Both the position numbers and the translations under genes were made by a program. This document shows, in pieces, positions 8,367 to 15,866 of a stretch of 40,852 nucleotides of DNA; the stretch's first letter is position 1; each line of letters starts with the position of its first letter. Source of the DNA: UBA9676 sp036522155 (lineage in GTDB: Bacteria; Actinomycetota; Actinomycetes; Streptosporangiales; Streptosporangiaceae); assembly GCA_036522155.1 (NCBI GenBank), contig DATDGI010000094.1, forward strand, positions 1 to 40,852. Reading direction: 5' to 3'. The notes beneath the pieces are model-generated. The model was not told the origin of the DNA and ran no database searches. It worked only from the letters and a program-made list of their open reading frames with translations.

Positions 8367-8411
8367 CTGCCGGTACTGGACGCCTCGGAGGGCATGTACG
8401 TGGCCTTGGGG

Positions 8412-8987
8412 CTAGACGACCTGGTAGCGGACATACACGGCGCCGCTGTTGAAGGCTTTCGACTCCAGAAGCTCCAGGTCGAGCTTTGCTTTGTCATGGA
8501 AGAGTGGCGTGCCACGCCCGAGTGTCACCGGGTGCACGACGATGCGGAACTCGTCGATCAACCGCAGGTCGATGAATGCGTGGACCAGCTTCGGACTGGC
8601 ATAGATCGCCATCGTGCCGCCGGGCTTCGCCTTGAGTTTCGCCACCTCCTCAGCGACGTTGCCGCTGATGAGCCGCGAGTTCGCCCAGCCCGCCGATTCC
8701 AGCGTTGTCGAGAAGACGATCTTCTCGACGTTGTGCACCCACTCGGCGTGCGCCCGTTCGCTGGGTGTGCCGTCGGCGTTGTCGAGCATGTTCGACCAGA
8801 ACCCTTGCATGCCCAAGTAGGTTGCGCGTCCGTACATGGCCGTGTCGACATCCGCCCGGACATGCTCATTGCCGTACCGGTCGACCTCCTCGTCGTAGGC
8901 GCGAGCGGTCCACTCGAAGCCCAGCCCCTCCTGCGAGTCGGCAAAGCCATCCAACGTCGCGTTCTCGATTGCCACGACCTTCCTCAT
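8412..8987 (-). CDS. dihydrofolate reductase-like (RibD C-terminal domain) protein
   Basis: A 191-residue stand-alone RibD_C/DHFR-fold protein. It begins RKVVAIENATLDGFAD, the family's first strand and loop, with the Y-G-R-A-T-Y substrate/NADPH helix region following (MYGRATYLGMQGFW), then PGGTMAIYASPKLVHAFIDL (NADPH-binding strand and helix) and IVVHPVTLGRGTPLFHD at the end. These proteins are assumed to be NADPH-dependent reductases of pteridine-like or other substrates; the true reaction is generally unknown. The ATG at 8987 has AAAGGGAGGA upstream. It follows the truncated ArsR remnant and would be read from the promoter at 9182-9210. Confidence 0.9.
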   Translation of the reverse strand: MRKVVAIENATLDGFADSQEGLGFEWTARAYDEEVDRYGNEHVRADVDTAMYGRATYLGMQGFWSNMLDNADGTPSERAHAEWVHNVEKIVFSTTLESAGWANSRLISGNVAEEVAKLKAKPGGTMAIYASPKLVHAFIDLRLIDEFRIVVHPVTLGRGTPLFHDKAKLDLELLESKAFNSGAVYVRYQVV

Positions 8988-9069
8988 TTCGATCCTCCCT
9001 TTGTGGATGATGGCGATCCGTCTGGACCCTCACCCAGGCATCGAACGAAGCAGCCGGAATTGAGTCCAG

Positions 9070-9162
9070 CCCGCTGACTGATGCGTGCATGCGGGACAGC
9101 CGCTCCGCCACGGCACGTCGGCTGTCGTCGGCAAGCTCATGGAATCCCTGGTAGGTGGCCAT
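9070..9162 (-). pseudogene. truncated ArsR-family regulator
   Basis: The first ~31 codons (ATYQGFHELADDSRRAVAERL, then SRMHASVSGL) match helix 1-2 of the intact ArsR at 7665-8018 (FHALGDSSRRAMVERLSRGPASVSEL). The recognition helix and wing are missing, and the frame then drifts into sequence overlapping the DHFR-like start. The promoter and operator in front are intact. The regulator is therefore a remnant, and its target site may now be served by the paralogue. Confidence 0.8.
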
Positions 9163-9166
9163 ATAT

Positions 9167-9210
9167 TTAGGTAGTTACCTAAGTATGTGGCATGCCGCTC
9201 AGGTTGTCAA
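9167..9210 (-). promoter_or_regulatory. sigma70-type promoter with perfect palindromic operator
   Basis: TTGACA (9205-9210) and CATACT (9182-9187) are 17 bases apart on the minus strand. The -10 abuts a palindrome with perfect 7-base arms, TTAGGTA-AC-TACCTAA (9167-9182). It drives the truncated ArsR and the DHFR-like gene. It is nearly a copy of the control region at 8025-8066. Confidence 0.78.
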
Positions 9211-9310
9211 AGGGCCCAACGCCTTCGTGCCAGGAGGGGAGGAAAACGCCATGTCCGCACCCAGCCCGTGGCGTCTTTCGGCCCGCCCGGCAAGGCACCG
9301 GGTAGGCAGT

Positions 9311-10225
9311 TCACAGGCCCTCGACCGCTGCGCGAAGCAGGTCCATCAGACGGTCCGCTTCTTGTCTGCCCGGCGCGTCCAGCACGTCAGCGACTGGGCC
9401 CCGCATCCGGCTGGACGGAAGGACACCCTGCCGGGCAAGCAGATGTTTCTCAATCGCCACGAAGCTGTCGAGGCTGGTCTGCAGCGATATCAGGAGCGCC
9501 AGTGGCCCGGCGATCCGGTAGGCGCGGGGAAAATCACCGCTGCCAAGGGCACGCCACAGGGCGGCCAGCGCCCACACCACGTCGCCAGCTGGCATGGTGC
9601 CGACCACGCCGCGGCGGAAGCTGTCGATCAGGTGCACGCCCCCGGTGCCCTCGAAGACCGATGCCTGGCCGCCGGTGGCTTCCAGCAGCCGGGTCAGCCT
9701 GGGACCGATGGGGGGTGCCTCCGGCTTGAACATGACCCTGCCGCCGAGTTCGGCATGCAGCCGTGCCTGCAGCGCAATGGACAGCGACTGGCCCACGTAC
9801 CCGCTCGCATCCTGGACGATCAGGGGAATGCTCACGCCGCCGGCGATGGCGGTGAAGTAACGCAGCAACCCGTCATCACCTGCCGCATGCAGCAAGGGCG
9901 GAGTGGCCATGACCGCCGCCGCGCCCGCTGCCTCAGCGTGCCGGGCGTGGCGGCAAGCGGTCACGGCCGACTCCGCGCCGACGCTGATCACACAAGCACC
10001 GCGGCCACGCGAGAGCTGGCATGCCCGCCTGGCTACCTCATCGCGTTCCTCCGGCGACAGCCGCAGTATCTCCGACACCATGCCAAACACGACACCATCG
10101 GCACCGTTGGCGAACAGCCAGCCGAAGAGGTTCTCCAGGGCCAGGTAGTCGATCCGGCCCCGATCATCGAAAGGTGTCTGGAAGACCGCCAGCACGCCAG
10201 CGAGCTGCTGGTCACCCCCGGCCAC
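9311..10225 (-). CDS. dihydrodipicolinate synthase / N-acetylneuraminate lyase family protein
   Basis: About 304 residues, the usual length of the DapA/NanA class I aldolase family. LAGVLAVFQTPFDDRG is the first barrel strand. The Schiff-base lysine appears in VMFKPEAPP. The phosphate/keto-acid motif usually written G-T-T-G-E is altered to GMVSE, and the region that normally has the catalytic Tyr of Y-N-x-P reads QDASGYVGQS. It is therefore probably a pyruvate-type or other aldolase/dehydratase rather than lysine-biosynthetic DapA. I place the start at GTG 10225, close to the first strand and after a GACGAGG tract; a TTG at 10267 gives the longest frame. It stands alone, so context does not suggest a substrate. 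Confidence 0.85.
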   Translation of the reverse strand: MAGGDQQLAGVLAVFQTPFDDRGRIDYLALENLFGWLFANGADGVVFGMVSEILRLSPEERDEVARRACQLSRGRGACVISVGAESAVTACRHARHAEAAGAAAVMATPPLLHAAGDDGLLRYFTAIAGGVSIPLIVQDASGYVGQSLSIALQARLHAELGGRVMFKPEAPPIGPRLTRLLEATGGQASVFEGTGGVHLIDSFRRGVVGTMPAGDVVWALAALWRALGSGDFPRAYRIAGPLALLISLQTSLDSFVAIEKHLLARQGVLPSSRMRGPVADVLDAPGRQEADRLMDLLRAAVEGL

Positions 10226-10851
10226 GGCAACCTCGTCCCGGGCAGGCCACTGGCGCGCTCCGCACAACTGCCCCTCCCCAACCGCAACCGCTTCCCCGCA
10301 CCACGGCCGCCCTCACCCGCAAGCTGCCCGCAATCCGGTGTATCCGGCCGCGGTCAGCACCCGGGTGTGCCGGCGCTCCCGCGTTCGCGGCAGATTAGAT
10401 TCCGGCCACCCGGCATGCGCTGGATCGTACCGGCTGCCAGCCCACGTGGGCATAGTCAGCAGTCCCCCGCCCAGACAGCCCACAGCCGGCCAGACAAGGC
10501 GCGGCGGCGCCTGCGGCCGAAGCCAGCCCTGATCGCAGGGCGCAGCCGACCTGCCGATCGCAGACCGCGCCTACCCGCCGCTATGCGCACCAATTCTGAT
10601 CGGCTAGCAGGCCAACTGTGGCGCAGAACAGGTAGCTCTGTTCGTTCGCTAAGGATGCTGCCGGCCCCGCCGGGCCGTCGGCGCAGCCGCATAACGCAAA
10701 GTGACCCGTCCGGCGCGCCGCCGAGCCAGGCGCCACGCGGCTTCACCCGGCGGTGACCAGCTCTGGTGAGGAGCACGGAGACCCGGAGCTGGCCGCCGCA
10801 GAACGGACCCGTCCATCCGGCCAGGGTCAGAGAACCGTCGCGGAAACGCAC
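10226..10851. other. gene-free stretch
   Basis: More than 600 bases between the aldolase start and the strong hairpin at 10852. Long frames exist on both strands, but they are rich in Arg, Pro and Gly, overlap each other, and lack start signals or family motifs. I see nothing further that I can support. Confidence 0.4.
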
Positions 10852-10885
10852 GCTAGCCGACCGGGCGCGGGCCCGGCCGGCTAGC
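10852..10885. terminator. long GC-rich hairpin
   Basis: GCTAGCCG, A, CCGGGC, loop GCGG, GCCCGG, C, CGGCTAGC: 14 base pairs with a single A-C mismatch and a 4-base loop. It lies 75 bases after the stop of the small gene at 10960-11091 on the minus strand. No T-tract is present on either side. A transcription terminator is the simplest reading. Confidence 0.6.
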
Positions 10886-10959
10886 GGCCGGTTCGTGCAG
10901 GAGCCGCTTGAGATCCGGATCGGGCATCCGGCCCGGCCCCGGGCGCTAGTTCCCCCGGG

Positions 10960-11091
10960 TCAGAAACGCACCGGGGTGTTCCGCAAGCTGGTCACCCGGG
11001 TCTGGGCGTAGTTGCACTCGGCGACGATAGCGGCGACGCGCCGGCCGATGCGAGCCAGTGGCCCTTCGCCCTGCCTCACGTTGTGGTTCAT
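10960..11091 (-). CDS. small protein of unknown function (43 residues)
   Basis: The ATG at 11091 is preceded by GAGGAGG at ideal spacing, the main reason to accept this short gene. The product has a mixed, amphipathic helix-like sequence (LARIGRRVAAIVAECNYAQT, then RVTSLRNTP), no signal peptide and no membrane helix. I do not know a function. It may be a shortened version of a longer protein, because the frame stops abruptly after NTPVRF. A strong hairpin follows it at 10852-10885. It is alone on its strand, with PadR/membrane protein remnants upstream. Confidence 0.45.
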   Translation of the reverse strand: MNHNVRQGEGPLARIGRRVAAIVAECNYAQTRVTSLRNTPVRF

Positions 11092-11232
11092 CGTTCCTCC
11101 TCGGTTTCCGGCCATCTCTTCGCCGGTCACTATCGAGTCTCGCCGTAAGGCCCTCCTTGGCGCATCGGAGGAAATCCCTATTTTGCCTGCTGAGCTAGGT
11201 CTTAGCCGGGCCTGAAACCGGCTTACCCGGAC

Positions 11233-11295
11233 TTAGCATGCCGGATACCAGGCCAGCAGCCGCCGGTACCGGCGCTCCAGGGCCGAATCGCTCAT
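11233..11295 (-). pseudogene. truncated start of a PadR-linked membrane protein
   Basis: The ATG at 11295 has a GGAGG ribosome-binding site and the frame reads SDSALERRYRRLLAWYPAC before a stop. This matches the start of the intact membrane protein at 14829-15866 (SGDLERRYRRVLRLLPGWYR). Only 20 codons remain; the membrane part is gone. The start overlaps the stop of the PadR remnant, as in the intact pair. Confidence 0.7.
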
Positions 11296-11394
11296 CTGGT
11301 CCCTCCGGCCAGGTTCAGCCGGCGCAGCGCGGCCCTCGCGTTGGCCGCCAGCCGGGCCGCCTCGGCGGCCAGCAGGCCCGTTGGGAGTCAGCCG
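11292..11394 (-). pseudogene. C-terminal remnant of a PadR-family regulator
   Basis: RLTPNG, then after a one-base frame change LLAAEAARLAANARAALRRL and a TGA at 11292-11294. This is the typical end of a PadR protein ('Y-R-L-T-x-x-G' followed by a long Ala/Arg helix), compare YRLTEDGRHALAQEAELRAA in the intact PadR at 15863-16186. The DNA-binding part is absent. The ATGA overlap with the following truncated gene is preserved. Confidence 0.65.
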
Positions 11395-11655
11395 GGAACA
11401 GCGGATCTTGAAGCATGTCACGACAGCTGGCCTTATACATGGGCCCACGGCACCTCCCACGACCGCTGTCCCCATGCAGGCCAACAAGGTCCTGGGAAGA
11501 CCCCGCTTGTGATCTTGACACGCGTACCCAAAATGTCAGGTTCGACAAGGCGATCCTCGTTGGCCACCTGGCCAGCCGTGATCTGACGGCACCTCCGAAG
11601 GACAGGGCTTTGCTCGGCCATGTGATCCGGCCCGCGACAGGGGCGGCTTCCGGCG

Positions 11656-12483
11656 TTACTGCCTGGCGGCCCGGCGGTAGGCCAGCGGTGTAAGGCCGAA
11701 ATGCCGTTTGAACGTCCGTGTGAAATGACTTTGGTCAAAGAAGCCTGCCTCAAGGGCGATCTGCGCGATGCCGTCGCCGGAATCTGCCAATCGCCCGGCA
11801 GCCCAGGTGAGGCGCAGCTCACGCGCATAGGTGGCGACCGGTATTCCGTACCTGAGGCGGAAGACCCGGGCCAGGTGCACGGGATGCACGCCGACCGCGT
11901 CGGCTATCTCGGTGAGCTGCAGATTCTCGCGGTATCGATCGTGCAGTAGCGCCCTGGCCTGGCCAAGCCAGTGGGGAGAGCGGCGTTCACCGCCGATGGC
12001 ATCAGCATTCCGCAGCCTGGCGGCCAGGGCAAGCAGTTCCAGAACCAGTCCCTCCACGGCGAACGGGGTGATGCTATCGGGCATGCGCAGCTCCCCTGCG
12101 GCGCGCCTGGCCACCGAGGCCACGCCCAGGTCGCGCATGTGGTTGACCTCGCCGAGCACCCCGGCGAACGGTTCAAGCAGCTCAAGTCGGCCTGGGTCCG
12201 GTTGGACTGTCAGGACGTCCGCACCGGCCCGCTCGAACAGGTTGCCGTGCAGTTCGCCGGGCGGCTCGGTAAGAACAGTCGACGCCGGGCAGGGACGGCT
12301 GGTGTGGCGCATGAGCCCGTCAAACGACCCGTTAAGGATCACTGCCACCGTGGCGCGCTCGTGCGTATGCAGCGGCAGCTTCGTCAGGGGTGGAAACCGC
12401 ACCCAGCTGACCAGGAAGCCATCTACGTCAGCGCACCGGGATCCGCTGCTGCCGAGTGTGACAGGGACATGTCCGGCGGCCAT
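11656..12483 (-). CDS. AraC-family transcriptional regulator
   Basis: About 275 residues. The N-terminal half is a cupin-like sensor (LTKLPLHTHERATVAVILNG is the H-x-H-containing barrel strand). The C-terminal ~100 residues are the double helix-turn-helix: LTEIADAVGVHPVHLARVFR is the first and IAQIALEAGFFDQSHFTRTF the second, followed by GLTPLAYRR. I choose the ATG at 12483, which has GGAGGG a few bases upstream, over the 24-codon longer frame. It is divergent from the secreted protein gene at 12605, with 121 bases between, so it may control that gene, itself, or a distant target. The ligand is unknown. Confidence 0.92.
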   Translation of the reverse strand: MAAGHVPVTLGSSGSRCADVDGFLVSWVRFPPLTKLPLHTHERATVAVILNGSFDGLMRHTSRPCPASTVLTEPPGELHGNLFERAGADVLTVQPDPGRLELLEPFAGVLGEVNHMRDLGVASVARRAAGELRMPDSITPFAVEGLVLELLALAARLRNADAIGGERRSPHWLGQARALLHDRYRENLQLTEIADAVGVHPVHLARVFRLRYGIPVATYARELRLTWAAGRLADSGDGIAQIALEAGFFDQSHFTRTFKRHFGLTPLAYRRAARQ

Positions 12484-12604
12484 CTCATCCCTCCAGCGCC
12501 AGGCGGCTACGTTTGTGCAACGCCGCTCGTCCCGTGCAAGACGATAGCTGGTCAAACGCTCATTGTGAGAGCCGCACGATCAGACGTCGAGTCGAGGAGT
12601 CCCA

Positions 12605-13156
12605 ATGTCGAGATTCAGATGGGCGGCGGCTGTTTGTGGTGCAGCGATCATGGCTGTTGCAGGCGTGGCCTCAGCCGCGGCCGCGCCCGCACGGCCCGGC
12701 GACCTTGTCGCGGCCCAGGTTGACGGCCAGACATATGTACTGCTCGGACCCAGCGTTTTCGGTGTCACTGTGCAGCAGGACCCGCTCGCCTATCACGTGA
12801 TCAAACTCACCGACGGCACTGTGCGCGGCTGGTGGCGTTACGACTACTGGGAAGCGGGACAGGAAACCACCTTCAGTGGCCCGGTGACATGCATGTCGGT
12901 CAGCGGTAACCGCGCCTGGGTTGGCGGGCCGATCACCCAATCCAGCGACCCAACGCAGGTGGGCATGGGGGCGTGGTGGCAGGTGGCCGACAACGGCACC
13001 GGGCGTCATCCGGTCATTCCCGACCGCACGACCTTCGTCGGGATCGGCACAATGTCCCAGACCATCGCCTACTGCAACGACGAGCCAGCCCCGCATTTCA
13101 TCTTCGACGTCCAGCTTGGCGGCCTTAGCGTGGAGAATGCAGGCGGCGCCCGGTGA
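12605..13156 (+). CDS. secreted protein of unknown function
   Basis: 183 residues with a clear Sec signal peptide: basic start (SRFRW), hydrophobic core (AAAVCGAAIMAVAGVASA) and an AAAAPA cleavage region. The mature part is rich in Trp, Gly and Thr (TVRGWWRYDYW, GAWWQVADNGTG) with two conserved-looking cysteines that could form a disulphide. This pattern suggests a small extracellular beta-sandwich, but I do not recognise a family. GAGGAG precedes the ATG at good spacing. It is divergent from the AraC gene, and its 3' end overlaps the extended end of the toxin gene on the opposite strand (13125-13156). Confidence 0.75.
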   Translation: MSRFRWAAAVCGAAIMAVAGVASAAAAPARPGDLVAAQVDGQTYVLLGPSVFGVTVQQDPLAYHVIKLTDGTVRGWWRYDYWEAGQETTFSGPVTCMSVSGNRAWVGGPITQSSDPTQVGMGAWWQVADNGTGRHPVIPDRTTFVGIGTMSQTIAYCNDEPAPHFIFDVQLGGLSVENAGGAR

Positions 13157-13502
13157 TCCGCGCCGACCGCACATTTGTGCCGGACGGTCGGACATGACCT
13201 TTCAAGCCCCCATCCTCACCCGCTCGATGCCGTGGCCGGTAGATGTCGGAGCGGTGCTCGATGGCCACGACGTCGACTCGGCGGCGGTGGTCATCGATGC
13301 GGTAGATCACCCGATAGTCGCCACGGCGTGCGCTGTGCATTCCCTCAAGTCCGAGCTTGAGCGGCTTACCAACCCGGTGGGGGCTAGCGCCCAAAGAACC
13401 GTACAGGAACTCCACCACGGCGGTGGCGACCTTCTCGGGAAGCCGTTCCAGCGCCCGCCGGGCCGGGGCCGTCCAGGCGATCGCGTACCCGGGCTCGCTC
13501 AC
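13125..13502 (-). CDS. RelE/ParE-type toxin with C-terminal extension
   Basis: 125 residues. The first ~91 are a standard RelE-fold toxin: YAIAWTAPARRALERLPEKV, GKPLKLGLEGMHSARRGDYR, VIYRIDD and VVAIEHRSDIYR, with the basic and tyrosine residues expected of an mRNA-interferase type. Family members normally end right after H-R-x-D-I-Y-R. Here 34 more residues follow (R/G/S-rich), running into the 3' end of the gene on the other strand, as if the original stop codon were lost. The start is GTG at 13502, overlapping the antitoxin stop by four bases (GTGA), a typical coupled arrangement. It acts in the cytoplasm on ribosome-bound mRNA if active. Confidence 0.9.
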   Translation of the reverse strand: MSEPGYAIAWTAPARRALERLPEKVATAVVEFLYGSLGASPHRVGKPLKLGLEGMHSARRGDYRVIYRIDDHRRRVDVVAIEHRSDIYRPRHRAGEDGGLKGHVRPSGTNVRSARITGRRLHSPR

Positions 13503-13783
13503 CGGCCGCGGTTCAGGCGCAGCGCTTCGTCCTTGCTCAGCACCTGCGCGTCGCCCGTGGCGAGCCCGGCCAGGGCCTCGCGGATGTCTGCCAGCAGTCC
13601 TTCGCTGTCCATGACGTCGAGGGTCTCCTCCAGCGACTCCAGGTCCTCCACGCTGATGACCACAGCAGCGGGATGGCCGTGCTTGGTAATCACCACGCGG
13701 CCATGTTCGCGTTCCAGGCGCTCCACGACCTCCGAGAGCCGGTTCTTAACGTCCGCGAGGGACATCTGCTCACCAACCGCCAT
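13499..13783 (-). CDS. Phd/YefM-family antitoxin
   Basis: About 94 residues. MSLADVKNRLSEVVERLE and then VVITKHGHPAAVVISVEDLE are the diagnostic Phd/YefM DNA-binding fold; the acidic C-terminus that follows (LEETLDVMDSEGLLADIREA) wraps the toxin. It neutralises the RelE-type toxin and represses the operon. Possible starts are ATG 13789, 13783 and 13759. A TATACT box at 13791-13796 predicts transcription beginning at about 13783-13784, so the ATG at 13783 would give a leaderless message, which is common in actinobacteria. The extended upstream reading is not protein-like. Confidence 0.9.
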   Translation of the reverse strand: MAVGEQMSLADVKNRLSEVVERLEREHGRVVITKHGHPAAVVISVEDLESLEETLDVMDSEGLLADIREALAGLATGDAQVLSKDEALRLNRGR

Positions 13784-13790
13784 AGCCATA

Positions 13791-13820
13791 AGTATAGCTA
13801 CTTTCGCCGGCATCTGCCAG
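13791..13820 (-). promoter_or_regulatory. promoter of the toxin-antitoxin pair
   Basis: TATACT (13791-13796) is a near-perfect -10. A weak -35, CTGGCA (13815-13820), lies 18 bases upstream. The -10 is so close to the ATG codons that a leaderless transcript is expected. Confidence 0.55.
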
Positions 13821-14139
13821 CAGTACTTCCCAGCGGCCGCCGGGCCCGCAGTTCCCTGCGGTACTGGTTGGGCGCTAGCCAGATTCTGGCCAACGGCACG
13901 ATCTGGCGAGACGCACACGGACGCCGTCAGAAGTGACCGCAAGATCGAGTTCCCTGACGCCGACAACGGTCCAAATCAGGTCTCACTCTGCGCAGCGAGA
14001 GACCCCTCCACCACAGTTTCGGGGCGACCGCGCATGGCTCCATGAGAGGACGCGGCGTCCTGTCGACGGCGGACGTCGTGGGCTGCTTGTGCCCCGTGGC
14101 CCGCTTCTCGCGTCGGCGGTGCGCGGGAAGCAGAGGCGA
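13821..14139. other. gene-free stretch upstream of the toxin-antitoxin promoter
   Basis: No gene that I can support lies between the antitoxin promoter and the end of the lipoprotein gene. A small imperfect inverted repeat (CTCTGCGCAGCGAGAG, around 13986-14001) is the only structure seen. Confidence 0.4.
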
Positions 14140-14814
14140 TCAGCCAGACGGGACCAGCAGGCCGTAAAGCTGGAAGGCTTGAGTCCTGCTGATCAGGTTG
14201 ATCTGTTCCGCCCGAAGTGCGTTGAATCTGCGTCGTGGTTGCGGAGCCTGCCAGAGCTTGCCGGCGACGCTCATGCCGAGGGCATCGCCAGAGTCATAGG
14301 CCTGCCGGATGAGCGCTGTCAACGCCGGCACATCGGTGGTGGGGAAGGCGACCACGAATCCGTAAGAGGCGGGCCCCGGCTGGTTCCGGTTGGTGGTGAC
14401 CGAGGAGACCGCTGCGGAAGTGATCGTTACCGGTGTGCCGACGGGACGGTAGCACGCTACGCCTGCCAGCGGCGCGGGAGGCGTGGCCGGCGTGGGGGTG
14501 GGGGTGGCCGTGCTCCCCGTGCCTACCTGCACGGGGCGTGACGAAGCTACCGCGACCCGCAGCACGTTGGGCTCCGACCCGAAGAGGTCGATTGAGCCCG
14601 CCGGGCACCGGCCTGTTGGAGTGGGGGGCTGGCTGCGCATGATTTGCATCGTGATCGGCGACCCCAGATCGCGTGCCGGCGGCAGGCTCACTGGCGCCGG
14701 ATCCGGCCCTAGCGGGGTGACGTGGCTGCAGCCGGCAACGGCGAGCACGACGCCGGCGGCGGCCAGCACGCTGGCCAGGACGGACCACGGACGCGGCGGG
14801 CGCTGGAACGGCAT
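14140..14814 (-). CDS. lipoprotein of unknown function
   Basis: 224 residues with a lipoprotein signal: basic start (PFQRPPRPW), hydrophobic segment (SVLASVLAAAGVVLAVAGCS) with a good lipobox ending in Cys at residue ~29. A Thr/Pro-rich linker (STATPTPTPATPPAPLAG) divides two small domains. The second domain ends in an alpha-helical stretch with NALRAEQINLISR. It is probably anchored on the outer face of the membrane; no enzymatic motif is recognised. GGAAGGA lies about 8 bases before the ATG at 14814. It follows the membrane protein gene with a 14-base gap, so it is likely the third gene of the PadR-membrane protein operon. Confidence 0.82.
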   Translation of the reverse strand: MPFQRPPRPWSVLASVLAAAGVVLAVAGCSHVTPLGPDPAPVSLPPARDLGSPITMQIMRSQPPTPTGRCPAGSIDLFGSEPNVLRVAVASSRPVQVGTGSTATPTPTPATPPAPLAGVACYRPVGTPVTITSAAVSSVTTNRNQPGPASYGFVVAFPTTDVPALTALIRQAYDSGDALGMSVAGKLWQAPQPRRRFNALRAEQINLISRTQAFQLYGLLVPSG

Positions 14815-14828
14815 GTCCTGGGTCCTTC

Positions 14829-15866
14829 CTAGGCAGCCATGGCGTGGGGATATGGCGGCGGGGCGGGCGTTGCCGTCTGGGCACGGGCGGCGTCGGGGGC
14901 GACCAGCGCGGCGGTGGCCAGCACGATGAGCAGTTCGGCCAGGCTCACGTTGATCAGGTGCGGGTCGTTCAGGTAGTCGGTGAGCGTGACGATCCGGTAG
15001 GCCCCGGCGACGGCAGCCAGCAGGACCAGGGTCAGCGACCACACGCCCGAGGCAGGGCGGGATCGGATCCAGGGTGTGTGTGCCAAGCAGCCGAGCGCGA
15101 CCAGGATGCAGCACAGCCCGGAAAAGTCCGGCAGCCAGGCGGAGTTGCCGGTCGCCTGGAGCGCCAGCAGCGGCCCGTACACCAGCACGTAGCCGGCGGG
15201 CAGCGCCAGCAGCCAGCGCCCGGGCGCGGCCGACGGGGCGTCCCGGTGGAACGCGGTCATGGCCAGGACCGGGGCAAGATCGGCCAGGACCCAGAAGACC
15301 CACGGCCCGAACGGCGCCGGCATGATGCCGGTGAGCTGGGCTTGCAGCAAGGCGACCAGGCCGGGGACGATGGCCAGTGCCGCCAGGACCCGGGCCGTGC
15401 GGTAGTGCCCGAGGGCCAGCGTCACGAAAATCGCGATCCAGGTGACGCCCACCAGGCAATACGCCGTGGCCCAGACGCCGCCGGGCGCGACCACCAGGCT
15501 CCCCGGCGGCGCGGGCAGCCAGCCGACCAGACGGCGGCTCCACACCAGGAACACCAGCACGTTAACGGCCAGCACCGCGTGCACCAGCAGCACGGCGAGC
15601 ACCGCGCGCCGTAGGGCCTGTCCCCAGGCGTACCGGCGCGGAGTGCCCGGGCCGCCCAGGTGCAGCCGGACGGCCAGGCCGGCCACGCTGGCAGTCTCCG
15701 CCCAGCCGGGCTTGCAGAACTCGAGGACGCACTCGTCTGTCTCCGGGTCGCCGGTCAGCCAGCTGTCCAGGAAGGCGGCGACCATGTCCTGTTCCCACTG
15801 CTGCCGGTACCAGCCGGGCAGCAGCCGCAGCACCCGCCGGTACCGCCGCTCCAGGTCGCCGCTCAT
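14829..15866 (-). CDS. PadR-linked multi-pass membrane protein
   Basis: 345 residues. The cytoplasmic start (LERRYRRVLRLLPGWYRQQW, then EQDMVAAFLDSW) is the typical N-terminus of membrane proteins encoded after PadR regulators in actinobacteria. About eight to nine hydrophobic helices follow from residue ~85 (AVLAVLLVHAVLAVNVLVFL) to ~325. The function is unknown; such proteins are often called 'permease-like' without proof. Its ATG overlaps the PadR stop by four bases (ATGA), so expression is coupled and probably repressed by PadR. A truncated copy of the same gene start occurs at 11233-11295. Confidence 0.82.
   Translation of the reverse strand: MSGDLERRYRRVLRLLPGWYRQQWEQDMVAAFLDSWLTGDPETDECVLEFCKPGWAETASVAGLAVRLHLGGPGTPRRYAWGQALRRAVLAVLLVHAVLAVNVLVFLVWSRRLVGWLPAPPGSLVVAPGGVWATAYCLVGVTWIAIFVTLALGHYRTARVLAALAIVPGLVALLQAQLTGIMPAPFGPWVFWVLADLAPVLAMTAFHRDAPSAAPGRWLLALPAGYVLVYGPLLALQATGNSAWLPDFSGLCCILVALGCLAHTPWIRSRPASGVWSLTLVLLAAVAGAYRIVTLTDYLNDPHLINVSLAELLIVLATAALVAPDAARAQTATPAPPPYPHAMAA

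Noticed and set aside
8118..9077. Long plus-strand frame (319 codons)
   Set aside because: It is the mirror of the DHFR-like gene on the minus strand, with no family similarity and no ribosome-binding site.
9155..10756. Plus-strand frame of 533 codons
   Set aside because: It runs opposite the DapA-like gene and is Arg/Pro/Gly-rich; long antisense frames are common in high-GC DNA.
14815..15543. 5' extension of the lipoprotein frame (467 codons in total)
   Set aside because: The extra part is a shadow of the membrane protein gene; the lipoprotein signal and ribosome-binding site fix the start at 14814.
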